A DNA stretch of 64,000 bases from Bacteroidota bacterium (lineage in GTDB: Bacteria; Bacteroidota; Bacteroidia; B-17B0; Aurantibacillaceae), in assembly GCA_025362395.1 (NCBI GenBank), contig JANYGK010000110.1, positions 25,649 through 89,648 on the forward strand, given 5' to 3'. The position numbers were made by a program, and so were the translations under genes. Of the stretch, positions 47,028 to 56,427 are shown piece by piece. Position 1 is the first letter of the stretch. The number at the start of each line of letters is the position of its first letter. The notes beneath the pieces were generated by a model. It saw only the letters and a program-made list of their open reading frames with translations, was not told the DNA's origin and made no database searches.

Positions 47028-48173
47028 ATGAAACAATTTGCTTATTTAAAAGGAGACAGGGTTATCTGGACCATCGTGTTCCTGTTATCGCTGCTATCTA
47101 TACTCGTTGTATACAGTTCGGTGGTAACCCTTGCCAATAAGTATAAACAGGGTAATGCGGAAACATATTTAATAAAACATTCCATCACTATTATAGGAGG
47201 AATTTTTATCATGTATTTTATTCATAAGTTGCGCTATACTATTTTTTCGCGTGTCGGACAAATTGGTATCTTTTTAGTGGTTCCTTTATTATTGTTTACG
47301 TTATTAAAAGGCGTAAGTGCCGGTGAAGCAAGCCGATGGGTTGAAATTCCGGGGTTAGGGTTAACCTTTCAATCATCTGATGTTGCTAAAATTATATTAT
47401 TGATTTTTGTTGCGCGTACCATTACTGTAAAACAAGGACAGCTCAATGATCTCAAATCTGTTTTAAAATACATTATACTTCCCGTAGGCCTTATTTGTGC
47501 GTTAATTTTACCGGCTAACTTTTCCACCGCAGCCTTATTATTTGTGTGTTGCCTGTTTACTATGTTTGTTGGAGGCATACATATAAAGATTATTATGAAA
47601 ATTTTAGGTATGTGCATTATTGCCTCCTTTGCATTTTTATTGATTGTATGGTATGCGCCCGAAGCTATTCCGGGAGGCAGGGGCCCAACCTGGAAAGCGC
47701 GTCTGGAAAATTTCCGTACAGGCGATTCAAAAAGCAATTACCAAAGTGAGCAGGCAAAAATTGCTATTGCCACAGGCGGCGTTATCGGCAAAGGGCCGGG
47801 TAACAGCACACAGCGTGCTTTTTTACCGCAGGCATCTTCCGATTTTATTTATGCCATTATCATAGAAGAGTACGGTTTGTTTACAGGCTTCGTCATGCTC
47901 TTTCTATACATGATTTTATTATTTAGAGGAATACGGATTTTAAGAGATTCAGAAAAAACATTCGGCGGCTTAATGGCTGTAGCCTTAAGTTTTAGTTTAG
48001 TTTTCCAAGCATTAATCAATATGGCCGTAGCAGTAAATTTATTTCCCGTAACCGGGCAACCCTTACCATTAGTAAGTATGGGAGGAACCTCCATCTGGTT
48101 TACATGTATAGCTATTGGCATTATATTAAGCGTAAGCAGAGCAAATGAATTAAAAGAGGTAATAACTGAATAG
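47028..48173 (+). CDS. ftsW: Septal SEDS peptidoglycan glycosyltransferase FtsW
   Basis: Polymerises lipid II at the septum with its cognate PBP. The 381-residue protein has about ten membrane helices, the SEDS motif block GEASRWVEIPGLGLTFQSSD near residue 96, a large external loop around 220-260 and the C-terminal LPLVSMGGTSIW. It could in principle be RodA, but the position inside the dcw cluster, between murD and murG, supports FtsW. It begins 94 nt after the MurD-domain paralogue and ends 1 bp before murG. Confidence 0.93.
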   Translation: MKQFAYLKGDRVIWTIVFLLSLLSILVVYSSVVTLANKYKQGNAETYLIKHSITIIGGIFIMYFIHKLRYTIFSRVGQIGIFLVVPLLLFTLLKGVSAGEASRWVEIPGLGLTFQSSDVAKIILLIFVARTITVKQGQLNDLKSVLKYIILPVGLICALILPANFSTAALLFVCCLFTMFVGGIHIKIIMKILGMCIIASFAFLLIVWYAPEAIPGGRGPTWKARLENFRTGDSKSNYQSEQAKIAIATGGVIGKGPGNSTQRAFLPQASSDFIYAIIIEEYGLFTGFVMLFLYMILLFRGIRILRDSEKTFGGLMAVALSFSLVFQALINMAVAVNLFPVTGQPLPLVSMGGTSIWFTCIAIGIILSVSRANELKEVITE

Positions 48174-48174
48174 T

Positions 48175-49287
48175 ATGAAATTATTAAAAATCATATTAAG
48201 CGGCGGCGGCACGGGAGGCCATATATTCCCGGCAGTTGCCATTGCCAATGAACTGAAAAAATTAGTGCCGCATGCAGAAATCTTATTTGTAGGCGCTTTA
48301 GGCAAAATGGAAATGGAAAAAGTGCCTAATGCCGGCTATACCATCATAGGGATTCCAATTGCGGGGATCCAACGAAGACTAACAATGGCACATTTAAAAT
48401 TGCCTTTCTTAATTATTCGCAGCTTATTAAAGACACACAAGATCATTAAAGATTTTAAACCCGATGTAGTAGTTGGCACCGGGGGTTACGCTTCAGGCCC
48501 TTTGTTAAGGGCGGCCGTCAATAAAGGGATCCCGGCTTTGTTACAAGAACAAAATTCATACGCGGGACTTACCAATAAAATATTATCTAAAAAGGCGAGT
48601 AAAATTTGTGTGGCTTATGAAGGGATGGAAAAGTTTTTTCCTAAAGATAAAATATTATTAACCGGTAATCCGGTAAGGCAGGACATTTACGATACTAAAC
48701 AGAAAAGAACGGAAGCGTTAGAATTTTTTAAACTTAGCGCTAACAAAAAAACAATTTTAGTAATTGGCGGAAGCTTAGGGGCACGCACCATAAACGAAGC
48801 TCTTGGTAACAGTCTTCAAAAATTGGTTGATCAGAATATTCAACTCATTTGGCAAACCGGCAAAACATATTACCAAACCGCGCTTGAACAAGCCAAATCA
48901 TTTTCAAATGATGCCGTTTATCCTTTAGAATTTATTTCGAGGATGGATCTGGCTTACGCGGCAGCAGACATTGTGATTTCACGGGCCGGCGCGAGCTCTG
49001 TATCTGAATTATGTAATATAGGCATGCCGAGTATTTTAGTGCCGTCGCCTAATGTAGCGGAAGATCATCAAACAAAAAACGCCATGGCTTTGGTAAATAA
49101 AAACGCGGCTATTTTAATAAAAGACAATGAAGCAAATTCTACATTAATTCAAACAGCTGTTGCTTTATTAAATAACAAGGCGCATCAGGTAACACTTACT
49201 AATAATATAAGCCAAATGGCTTTTCATAATTCGGCAAATGTTATTGCCCTGGAAGTATTAAAATTAGCCCACTACCCCATCACTTAA
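48175..49287 (+). CDS. murG: Lipid II synthase MurG
   Basis: A GT-B glycosyltransferase that adds GlcNAc to lipid I on the inner face of the membrane. Of 370 residues: GGGTGGHIFPAVAIA near residue 11, the donor-binding loops GGYASGPLL and LLQEQNSYAGL, and the C-terminal signature VISRAGASSVSEL with SPNVAEDHQTKNA. The ATG at 48175 follows the ftsW stop by 1 bp, and its stop abuts murC. Confidence 0.96.
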   Translation: MKLLKIILSGGGTGGHIFPAVAIANELKKLVPHAEILFVGALGKMEMEKVPNAGYTIIGIPIAGIQRRLTMAHLKLPFLIIRSLLKTHKIIKDFKPDVVVGTGGYASGPLLRAAVNKGIPALLQEQNSYAGLTNKILSKKASKICVAYEGMEKFFPKDKILLTGNPVRQDIYDTKQKRTEALEFFKLSANKKTILVIGGSLGARTINEALGNSLQKLVDQNIQLIWQTGKTYYQTALEQAKSFSNDAVYPLEFISRMDLAYAAADIVISRAGASSVSELCNIGMPSILVPSPNVAEDHQTKNAMALVNKNAAILIKDNEANSTLIQTAVALLNNKAHQVTLTNNISQMAFHNSANVIALEVLKLAHYPIT

Positions 49288-50694
49288 ATGAATATCCTTA
49301 ATTATAAATTATATTATTTCCTTGGGATCGGCGGTATTGGTATGAGCGCCCTTGCCAGGTATTTTAACCATTACGGAAAAACTGTTTATGGTTACGATAA
49401 AACTAAAACGGTTCTGTGTTCTGAATTAGAAAATGAAGGCATCACCATTCATTATAATGAAAATGAAGATTTCGTAAAAGAATTATTTTCTAAATATAAC
49501 AAGGAAGATGTTTTAGTGATCTATACGCCTGCTGTTCCTAAAGAGCATGCAGAGTTTGAGTATTGCGTGATCAACAAATTTAATCTACAAAAGCGGGCGT
49601 GGGTGTTGGGAGAAATTACCCGGCAGTTTAAAACGATTGCTATTGCAGGTACACACGGAAAAACAACCACAACAACACTTGTTACACATATTTTAAAAAC
49701 GGCGGGCATTAACTGTTTTGCCTTTTTAGGAGGCATTTCGCAGAACTATAAAACCAATTTATTGTTGGGAGATGCGTCTGACCCTAACGCTTATGTAGTG
49801 GTAGAGGCAGATGAATACGATCGTTCTTTTTTAACCTTGAGTCCTTACATCACAGTAATAACGAGCGTTGACGCGGATCACTTGGATATTTACGGAAGCC
49901 ATGAAAACATGCTCGATACCTACAATCAATTTGCCGGCCGGGTAAAAAAAGACGGCTTTTTGATTGTTAAAAAAAATGTTGATAACGATTTGAGACTCAA
50001 CAGCAAACGTCTTATCTACTCACTAAATTTAGATACTGAATATTGTGCCGAGGATATACACATTGACAAAGGTGAATTTTGTTATAATATAAAAAGTCCG
50101 ATTGAAGCTGTAAACCGCGTGACTATTGGTTTACCCGGTTTACATAATGTTGAGAATTCGATTGCCGCAACTGCTGTTGCACAACAATTAGGTATTAAAG
50201 GGGATATTATTAATACAGCCCTTCGTTCTTTTAAAGGTGTGAAAAGAAGGTTTGATTACCATGTGAAATCAAAGTCGCTTGTGTACATAGATGATTATGC
50301 CCATCATCCGGAAGAATTAAAAGCAGCCATTGGTTCTGCAAAACAATTGTACCCGGATAAAAAAGTGACCGGCATCTTTCAACCTCATTTGTTTTCGCGC
50401 ACACGCGATTTTGCAGACGGTTTCGCTGAGAGTTTGGATCTTTTGGATGAATGTATCTTATTAGAGATCTATCCTGCTCGCGAAAAACCGATGGAAGGCA
50501 TTAATTCGCAAATGCTGTTGGATAAAATGAAGTTGAAAAATAAATTTTTAGTGAAGAAAGAAAATATTATCGACTTCCTTAAAACACACCACTGTGAAGT
50601 AGTCATGACCTTAGGAGCCGGAGATATTGATTCATTGATTGCCCCGATAGAAAAACTGTTGAAAGGAAAGCTTGAAGAGAAGGATTTGAAATAG
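49288..50694 (+). CDS. murC: UDP-MurNAc:L-alanine ligase MurC
   Basis: The first amino-acid ligase of the pathway, joining L-Ala to UDP-MurNAc. The 468-residue protein has the GIGGIGMSALA Rossmann-type loop near residue 14, ATP motif GTHGKTTTTT near 117, EADEYDRSFL, and the C-terminal DDYAHHPEELKA and FQPHLFSRT motifs, all typical of MurC. It starts at the base after the murG stop. ftsQ follows after a 113-bp gap that contains a repeat hairpin. Confidence 0.96.
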   Translation: MNILNYKLYYFLGIGGIGMSALARYFNHYGKTVYGYDKTKTVLCSELENEGITIHYNENEDFVKELFSKYNKEDVLVIYTPAVPKEHAEFEYCVINKFNLQKRAWVLGEITRQFKTIAIAGTHGKTTTTTLVTHILKTAGINCFAFLGGISQNYKTNLLLGDASDPNAYVVVEADEYDRSFLTLSPYITVITSVDADHLDIYGSHENMLDTYNQFAGRVKKDGFLIVKKNVDNDLRLNSKRLIYSLNLDTEYCAEDIHIDKGEFCYNIKSPIEAVNRVTIGLPGLHNVENSIAATAVAQQLGIKGDIINTALRSFKGVKRRFDYHVKSKSLVYIDDYAHHPEELKAAIGSAKQLYPDKKVTGIFQPHLFSRTRDFADGFAESLDLLDECILLEIYPAREKPMEGINSQMLLDKMKLKNKFLVKKENIIDFLKTHHCEVVMTLGAGDIDSLIAPIEKLLKGKLEEKDLK

Positions 50695-50699
50695 GAACA

Positions 50700-50806
50700 T
50701 TGCATAATGTCTGTTGTCCAATGTAGCAAGTCTGTGTTTTATAAAAACATTGCAAACACAGGCTTACATACAACAGACAGTGGACAAGGGACAAGGGACA
50801 TGTAAA
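50700..50806. repeat. Dispersed hairpin repeat between murC and ftsQ
   Basis: Arms TGTCTGTTGT (50708-50717) and ACAACAGACA (50770-50779) pair perfectly, as do TGTGTTT (50733-50739) and AAACACA (50754-50760). A close relative lies between ftsA and ftsZ: 50755-50779 matches 53067-53091 at 23 of 25 positions. Its presence in both gaps points to a mobile or amplified intergenic repeat. Confidence 0.6.
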
Positions 50807-50807
50807 A

Positions 50808-51620
50808 ATGAAAAAACTGAACATACGAAAAATAATAGGAGTCGTTCTTTGGATTATTGGATTATCAGGATTGCTGACATCACTGGCTTTTGTGAATAAG
50901 AAAGAAAAAACGGTCATTGCAGACAATTTAACCGTTACTATTTTAAACACGGAAGAAAACAGCTTTATTGACGAGCAGGACGTAAAGAATTTTTTTAAAG
51001 CACGGAAAGATTCCATCGTTAAAGCACAGTTGGGAAACATAGAAGTTACCGACCTTGAAAAAGCGTTGAATTCACACCCGGCTATTGAAAACGCCGAAGT
51101 AGCTGTTGATATTAACGGAGATGTAACCATGAATGTAACACAACGCACACCGGTTGTAAGAGTATTTAATACGGATGGTGAAAGTTATTATATTGACAAC
51201 ATGTCTAAATTAATGCCTTTGAGTGATACATATACGGCGCGCGTATTAATTGCTACGGGTTTTATTAAAGAGCCGTTCGCGAGCCGTTATAGCATACCGG
51301 TAAATGATATTATTAAAAACGACGCCTTGAGCAAAGTAAGTGTATTGGACGATATTTATACATTGTCGACCTACATTGCAAAAGATTCGGTTTTAGCAAG
51401 CCTGATACATCAAATAAATGTAACGAATGATAAAGAAATTGAATTATACCCTTCTATAGGAGGACATATTATCATTTTCGGAGAGGTGAAAGACGTGAAA
51501 GAGAAATTTGAGAAGTTGAAATTATTTTACACGGAAGGATTAAATAAAACAGACGGGTGGCATAAATATTCTACCATTAATATAAAATACAAGAACCAAG
51601 TGGTTTGCACTAAAAAATAA
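50808..51620 (+). CDS. ftsQ: Cell division protein FtsQ/DivIB
   Basis: A 270-residue bitopic protein: a short basic cytoplasmic start, a membrane helix (about residues 8-27) and a periplasmic POTRA domain with IENAEVAVDINGDVTMNVTQR and TPVVRVFNTDGESYYIDN (compare R-x-P-x-A in other FtsQ). FtsQ recruits FtsL/FtsB and regulates FtsWI. The ATG at 50808 is the first in a good context and gives the right topology. ftsA starts 3 nt after its stop. Confidence 0.9.
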   Translation: MKKLNIRKIIGVVLWIIGLSGLLTSLAFVNKKEKTVIADNLTVTILNTEENSFIDEQDVKNFFKARKDSIVKAQLGNIEVTDLEKALNSHPAIENAEVAVDINGDVTMNVTQRTPVVRVFNTDGESYYIDNMSKLMPLSDTYTARVLIATGFIKEPFASRYSIPVNDIIKNDALSKVSVLDDIYTLSTYIAKDSVLASLIHQINVTNDKEIELYPSIGGHIIIFGEVKDVKEKFEKLKLFYTEGLNKTDGWHKYSTINIKYKNQVVCTKK

Positions 51621-51623
51621 ATT

Positions 51624-52988
51624 ATGGACAATAAACCAAACAGAAACATACCTGAAAATGCTGAACTGGTAGTAGGTTTAGATATTGGCACAACGAAAAT
51701 TGCAGCTATTGTCGGCTACAAAAATGAGCACGGTAAAATAGAAATCCTGAGCATCGGTAAAGCAGAATCGTTAGGCGTGCAACGCGGTGTAGTGGCCAAT
51801 ATTGAGCAAACCATTGAGTCTATTAAAACAGCTATTAAAATTGCTTCCGACAAAGCAAATATTGATATTGAGGAAGTTATTGTTGGGATTGCCGGGCAAC
51901 ATATTAAAAGCATGCAGCACCGCGGTATGGTAACGCGTCGTTCGTTAGAAGACGAAGTGAGTCAGAACGATGTAGATCAGTTGATTGATAACATGCACCG
52001 TTTGGTAATGAGCCCGGGTGAAGAAATTATTCACGTCATTCCCCAAGAATATATTATTGATAATGAAGGCGGCATTCGCAATCCTATAGGACATTCAGGA
52101 ATTCGCCTGGAAGGAAATTTTCACATTATCACCGGGCATGTATCGGCCGTTAAAAATATTTTTAAATGTGTGGACCGTGCTAAATTAAAAACGATCGATC
52201 TTCACCTTGAACCGTTAGCGAGTGCTGATGCCGTACTAAGTGATGAAGAAAAAGAAGCAGGTGTTGTATTGGTTGATATTGGAGGAGGTACAACGGATGT
52301 AGCTATTTTCTACGACGGTATTATTCGCCATACGGCTGTTATTCCTTTTGGCGGTAACATTATTACAGACGATATTAAAGAAGGCTGCGGCATTATTAAA
52401 ACACAGGCCGAGCAATTAAAAATGCGTTTCGGTTCGGCACTGGCGCAGGAAAACCAATTGAATGAGGTGATCTCTATACCCGGATTAAGAGGACGTCCTC
52501 ATAAAGAAATTTCCGTAAACACGCTGGCACAAATTATCCAAGCGCGCATGGAAGAAATTTTAGAGTTCGTGTTATTTGAAATAAAAAATTCGGGTTTTGA
52601 ACGTAAGCTTGCAGGAGGCATTGTAGTAACAGGTGGCGGCTCGCAGTTAAAACATTTGCCTCAGCTGGTCATGTTAACCACAGGCATGGATTGCCGCATA
52701 GGTACACCGAACGAACATTTAGCGGGCGCCGACGATGAATTGAAAAACCCAATGTATGCAACAGGTGTGGGTTTGGTAATGAAAGGAATTGAAAAATATG
52801 AGAGAGAGGCAAAACGCGGATTAAACTCATCAAAACCGGAAGCAGAAAAAGTATTGGTTGCAACAACTCCTGAAACTAAAAAGAAAGAAGAGAAAAAAGT
52901 AATAGGACATTCTACAAAAAAAGTTGGCAACTTCTTTGATTCTCTTATTATAAAAGCGAAAGACTGGATGAGTGACGACGTGGAGTAA
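51624..52988 (+). CDS. ftsA: Cell division actin-like protein FtsA
   Basis: An actin-fold ATPase that tethers FtsZ filaments to the membrane. Of 454 residues: phosphate-1 motif VGLDIGTTKIAAIVG near residue 13, phosphate-2 VLVDIGGGTTDVAIF near 214, and adenosine motif GGIVVTGGGSQLKHLP near 331. The C-terminal segment VGNFFDSLIIKAKDWMSDDVE supplies the amphipathic membrane-targeting helix. It is 3 nt downstream of ftsQ and separated from ftsZ by 145 bp containing a repeat. Confidence 0.96.
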   Translation: MDNKPNRNIPENAELVVGLDIGTTKIAAIVGYKNEHGKIEILSIGKAESLGVQRGVVANIEQTIESIKTAIKIASDKANIDIEEVIVGIAGQHIKSMQHRGMVTRRSLEDEVSQNDVDQLIDNMHRLVMSPGEEIIHVIPQEYIIDNEGGIRNPIGHSGIRLEGNFHIITGHVSAVKNIFKCVDRAKLKTIDLHLEPLASADAVLSDEEKEAGVVLVDIGGGTTDVAIFYDGIIRHTAVIPFGGNIITDDIKEGCGIIKTQAEQLKMRFGSALAQENQLNEVISIPGLRGRPHKEISVNTLAQIIQARMEEILEFVLFEIKNSGFERKLAGGIVVTGGGSQLKHLPQLVMLTTGMDCRIGTPNEHLAGADDELKNPMYATGVGLVMKGIEKYEREAKRGLNSSKPEAEKVLVATTPETKKKEEKKVIGHSTKKVGNFFDSLIIKAKDWMSDDVE

Positions 52989-52989
52989 G

Positions 52990-53107
52990 AACAATGTATG
53001 TTGTCCAATGTCCGATGTATCTAAGACTGAATATAATTAGAACGAATAAATAGAACACTTTTTTTTAACACAGACTTACATACAGCAGACAAAAGACAAT
53101 AGACAAT
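52990..53107. repeat. Dispersed hairpin repeat between ftsA and ftsZ
   Basis: A second member of the repeat seen at 50700-50806. It shares the phrase TTGTCCAATGT and the 25-nt block at 53067-53091 (23 of 25 identical to 50755-50779). The left arm has drifted, so the hairpin is weaker here. Confidence 0.5.
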
Positions 53108-53133
53108 TCAACAACAAAAGAACAACGTACCAA

Positions 53134-54801
53134 ATGGACAACACAACAAATCATAACAACACAAATCAATTAACACTAAATACCATGATGCAATTTGAAT
53201 TACCACAAGACGAAAGCTCAATTATAAAAGTAATTGGCGTGGGCGGCGGCGGAAGCAATGCCGTTAACCATATGTTCCGTTTAGGAATAAAAGGCGTCGA
53301 CTTCATCATCTGCAATACCGATAAACAAGCATTGGAAAAAAGCCCGGTGCCTCATAAAATACAGTTAGGTAATTCGTTAACTAAAGGCTTAGGAGCCGGC
53401 GCCCGTCCTGAAGTGGGCCGTGATTCTGCCTTAGAAAGCATTGACGAAATAAAAGCGCTGCTTACTTCTAATACTGAAATGGTATTTATTACTGCCGGTT
53501 TAGGCGGTGGCACAGGAACCGGAGCTGCTCCCGTAATTGCCTCTATTGCTAAAGAGCTTGGCATTTTAACGGTTGGTATCGTAACCATTCCTTTTTCTTT
53601 TGAAGGGAAAAAACGCCGCGAGCAAGCTGAAAGAGGTTTGGAAGAAATGAAAAAATACGTAGATACGTTAATTGTTATCGGTAACGATAAATTACGCGAG
53701 ATTTACGGAAGCTTAAAAATGACGGAAGCATTTGCCCATGCGGATAACGTATTAACGAGCGCGGCAAAAAGTATTGCGGAAATTATAAGCTTACACATGC
53801 ATGTGAACGTTGATTTTAATGATGTGAAAACAGTGATGCAAAACAGCGGTGTGGCTATTATGGGCTCTGCCATTGCAAGCGGCGAAAAACGTGCCTTACG
53901 TGCGGTTGAAGCAGCATTGGTTTCTCCCTTATTAAATGATAATGATATTAGCGGTGCACGCCACGTATTATTAAACATAATGAGCGGAAGCGATGATATT
54001 GAAATGGATGAATTCGGTGACATCACCGATTACATACAGGAAGCAGCAGGTGGCACGGCAGAATTAATTACAGGTTACGGCACCGATCCTTCTTTAGGAG
54101 ATAATGTATCGGTTACTATTATCGCTACAGGGTTTAATTCTAAAATGAATTCAGGTTACGAAGCGCCTGTTTTCCAGGAACGTAAAATTGTAAAATTGGA
54201 TGAGCCTGCAGTGATTAAACAAGAGCCTTTACAAACCTCTATTATTGACGAGGTACAAACTAACGAGCCTTTTGTATTTACTAAAAATGAAGAACAAGCC
54301 ACTCCGGTTAATAAAGTAGAAGAGCCGGTTAAAGAAGAAGTAAAAACGATCGAGGATAAAGCAGAAGATACAAAACCGGAAATAAAAGTATTTCAGTTAG
54401 AAGAAGAAATATTTTCGGTAGAGACTTCACATACTATTACCAACGATCATACATCTATTACAGAAACCACTAAACAGGAATTTGTGATCAACGATATTAC
54501 TTCGGAAGAGGATGTGAAACTGGAAGATAAAGTTGCTACAACAAACCGTGAAGAGCAAATTCGTTTAGCTCAGGAACGTATCAAAAAATTAAAAGAGCTG
54601 ACCCTTAAAATGAAGACTCCGGAAGGCTTAGCGCATTTAGAAAAAGAATCGGCCTGGCAACGCAAACAAATTAATTTAGAGAACAATAACTCTACGCCTT
54701 CAAAAGATTCGCAAGTGTCGCGTTATACGTTGGGTAAAGACGAAAACAACAATACGGAGATTCGTCCCAATAATTCGTTTTTACATGATAACGTAGATTA
54801 A
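53134..54801 (+). CDS. ftsZ: Cell division tubulin homologue FtsZ
   Basis: A GTPase that polymerises into the Z-ring. The conserved GTPase core (residues about 20-340) has GVGGGGSNAVNHM, the tubulin signature GLGGGTGTGAAPV, and the T7 catalytic loop VNVDFNDVKTVM. The remaining 215 residues are a long, charged, disordered linker, usual for this phylum. It ends in NSFLHDNVD, which may be the group's own partner-binding peptide in place of the proteobacterial one (inference). A terminator follows, so ftsZ is the last gene of the cluster. Confidence 0.97.
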   Translation: MDNTTNHNNTNQLTLNTMMQFELPQDESSIIKVIGVGGGGSNAVNHMFRLGIKGVDFIICNTDKQALEKSPVPHKIQLGNSLTKGLGAGARPEVGRDSALESIDEIKALLTSNTEMVFITAGLGGGTGTGAAPVIASIAKELGILTVGIVTIPFSFEGKKRREQAERGLEEMKKYVDTLIVIGNDKLREIYGSLKMTEAFAHADNVLTSAAKSIAEIISLHMHVNVDFNDVKTVMQNSGVAIMGSAIASGEKRALRAVEAALVSPLLNDNDISGARHVLLNIMSGSDDIEMDEFGDITDYIQEAAGGTAELITGYGTDPSLGDNVSVTIIATGFNSKMNSGYEAPVFQERKIVKLDEPAVIKQEPLQTSIIDEVQTNEPFVFTKNEEQATPVNKVEEPVKEEVKTIEDKAEDTKPEIKVFQLEEEIFSVETSHTITNDHTSITETTKQEFVINDITSEEDVKLEDKVATTNREEQIRLAQERIKKLKELTLKMKTPEGLAHLEKESAWQRKQINLENNNSTPSKDSQVSRYTLGKDENNNTEIRPNNSFLHDNVD

Positions 54802-54821
54802 TTATTAATGTATTGAAATAT

Positions 54822-54851
54822 AAAAACCTTTGCAGAGATGCGAGGGTTTTT
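54822..54851 (+). terminator. Intrinsic terminator of the dcw cluster
   Basis: Arms 54822-54833 and 54840-54851 pair over 12 positions with two G-U wobbles, loop AGAGAT, then a T-run. It lies 21 nt after the ftsZ stop and closes the operon. Confidence 0.75.
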
Positions 54852-54901
54852 TGTTTTTGAAAGCAATTTATTTATACTGGCATATCGTATTAAATAATGT
54901 T

Positions 54902-55883
54902 AGGTCGCTCCTACGGAGCTTCATTAAAAAATCATAATGCTTTCTATAAACAGGCCACTCCTACGGAGTTTTATCATTATTATTTGAAACAATAACATAA
55001 ATCAATTAGCTTTATAAATAGTCGCCTAGGGGACGGACTGTTTACAGAAAAAACAAACACATCACAAATTATAAGCTCCTTAGGAGCGACCTAATATATT
55101 ATACAAATCCATCTTTAACACATTTAAATTATATTATGTTTTTGAAACCATAACATAAATGAATAATTGTATAGTTCTATAGGGACGGCCTGTTTATAAC
55201 AATACAATTGCTGACGTAAATAAGCTCTTTAGGAGCGACCTTATTGCAGGTTTAAATACAGTCAAATTACATCTATCTTGATTTATACACACAACCTAAA
55301 CCTTATAATAAAAACTAGGTCGCTCCTACGGAGCTTAATTAAAAAACCATAACGCTCTCTATAAACAGGTCACTCCTACGGAGTTCTATAATAGGTTTAA
55401 CCGGCAGAAGCAGTTAACGTATTTTCATATGTTATATTTACTTATCTAAACTTCATTATTTGAAACAATAACATAAACGAATAATTATATAGTCCTATAG
55501 GGACAGCCTGTTTCTAGAAACCTAACGCATCACAAATTATAAGCTCCATAGGAGCGACCTAACATAGTATACAATGCATCCCTCACACATTTCAATTATA
55601 TTCTGTTTTTGAAACAATAACATAAACGAATAATTTGATTAGCTTTATATAGTCCCGTAGGTGCGTACTGTTTATAGAAAAAATAATGCGCCAACAATTA
55701 TAAGCTCCATAGGAGCGACCTAACATATTATACAATGCATCCCTCACACATTTCAATTATATTATGTTTTTAAACAATACATAAACGAATAATTTGATTA
55801 GCTTTATATAGTCCCTTAGGGACGACCTGTTTCTAGAAAAAACAATGCGTCAATAATTATAAGCTCCACAGGAGCGACCTAAC
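54902..55883. repeat. REP-like palindrome array abutting the transposase gene
   Basis: Seven bipartite units of about 70 bp. Each has one GCTCC-N3-GGAGC palindrome flanked by GACCT/AGGTC and a second, weaker palindrome (ACTCC-N3-GGAGT or AGTCCC-like) some 35-50 bp away. Two units are in one orientation (54902-54970 and 55317-55384) and five in the other (55019-55093, 55171-55242, 55490-55561, 55650-55722 and 55809-55883). The five are embedded in a longer repeat of about 150-160 bp that begins TTTGAAACAATAACATAAA (near 54982, 55141, 55459, 55609 and 55768). The last unit ends 3 nt before the transposase ATG. The 1-kb stretch has no gene. Confidence 0.85.
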
Positions 55884-56345
55884 ATGCCTAATACCTATAC
55901 ACAAATCTATATCCAAATTGTATTTGCCGTTAAAGGAAGAGAAAATCTTGTATCAAAAAAAAACCGCGAAGAGCTTCATAAATATATCGCAGGAATTATT
56001 CAAAACCGGGAACAAAAGCTTCTCTCCGTTTTTTGTATGCCGGATCATATACATGTGTTAATCGGGCTTAAACCATCCTGTTCTATCTCTGATCTTGTAA
56101 GGGATATTAAAGCAGGATCATCCAATTTCATCAATCAACAAAAATGGATAAAGGGTAAGTTTAGCTGGCAAGAAGGTTTCGGTGCATTCTCTTATTCTAA
56201 AAGTCAGATTGATGCTGTTATTAATTACATTTTAAGCCAGGAAGAGCATCACCACAAAACTTCTTTTAAAGAAGAGTATATCGATTTCCTTAATAAATTT
56301 GAAATTGAATACGATGATAAATATCTCTTTCAGTGGGTTGAGTAA
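55884..56345 (+). CDS. HUH single-domain transposase, IS200-like / REP-associated (RAYT)
   Basis: A 153-residue Y1 HUH nuclease. The metal-binding H-U-H is H55-I56-H57 in CMPDHIHVLIG. The downstream helix has WQEGFGAFSYSKSQ with the probable nucleophile Tyr104, followed by NYILSQEEHHHKTSF. Relatives cut and join single-stranded DNA hairpins. There is no TnpB partner. The gene is immediately preceded by the REP-like array whose palindromes are the expected type of substrate, and no REP unit is found downstream of the gene. It is either a domesticated RAYT that spreads the palindromes or a full IS200-like element whose ends I cannot define. Confidence 0.85.
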   Translation: MPNTYTQIYIQIVFAVKGRENLVSKKNREELHKYIAGIIQNREQKLLSVFCMPDHIHVLIGLKPSCSISDLVRDIKAGSSNFINQQKWIKGKFSWQEGFGAFSYSKSQIDAVINYILSQEEHHHKTSFKEEYIDFLNKFEIEYDDKYLFQWVE

Positions 56346-56427
56346 CCTATCTTTTTATCAAAAAATTCATTCATAATTCTGTAACTTAATAAACCATCAT
56401 AAGATACAACCAAGTTAACACAACATA

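Noticed and set aside
54902..55883. CRISPR array interpretation of the repeats downstream of ftsZ
   Set aside because: The units are bipartite palindromes of unequal spacing and mixed orientation, and the sequences between them are themselves repeated; there are no unique spacers and no cas genes.
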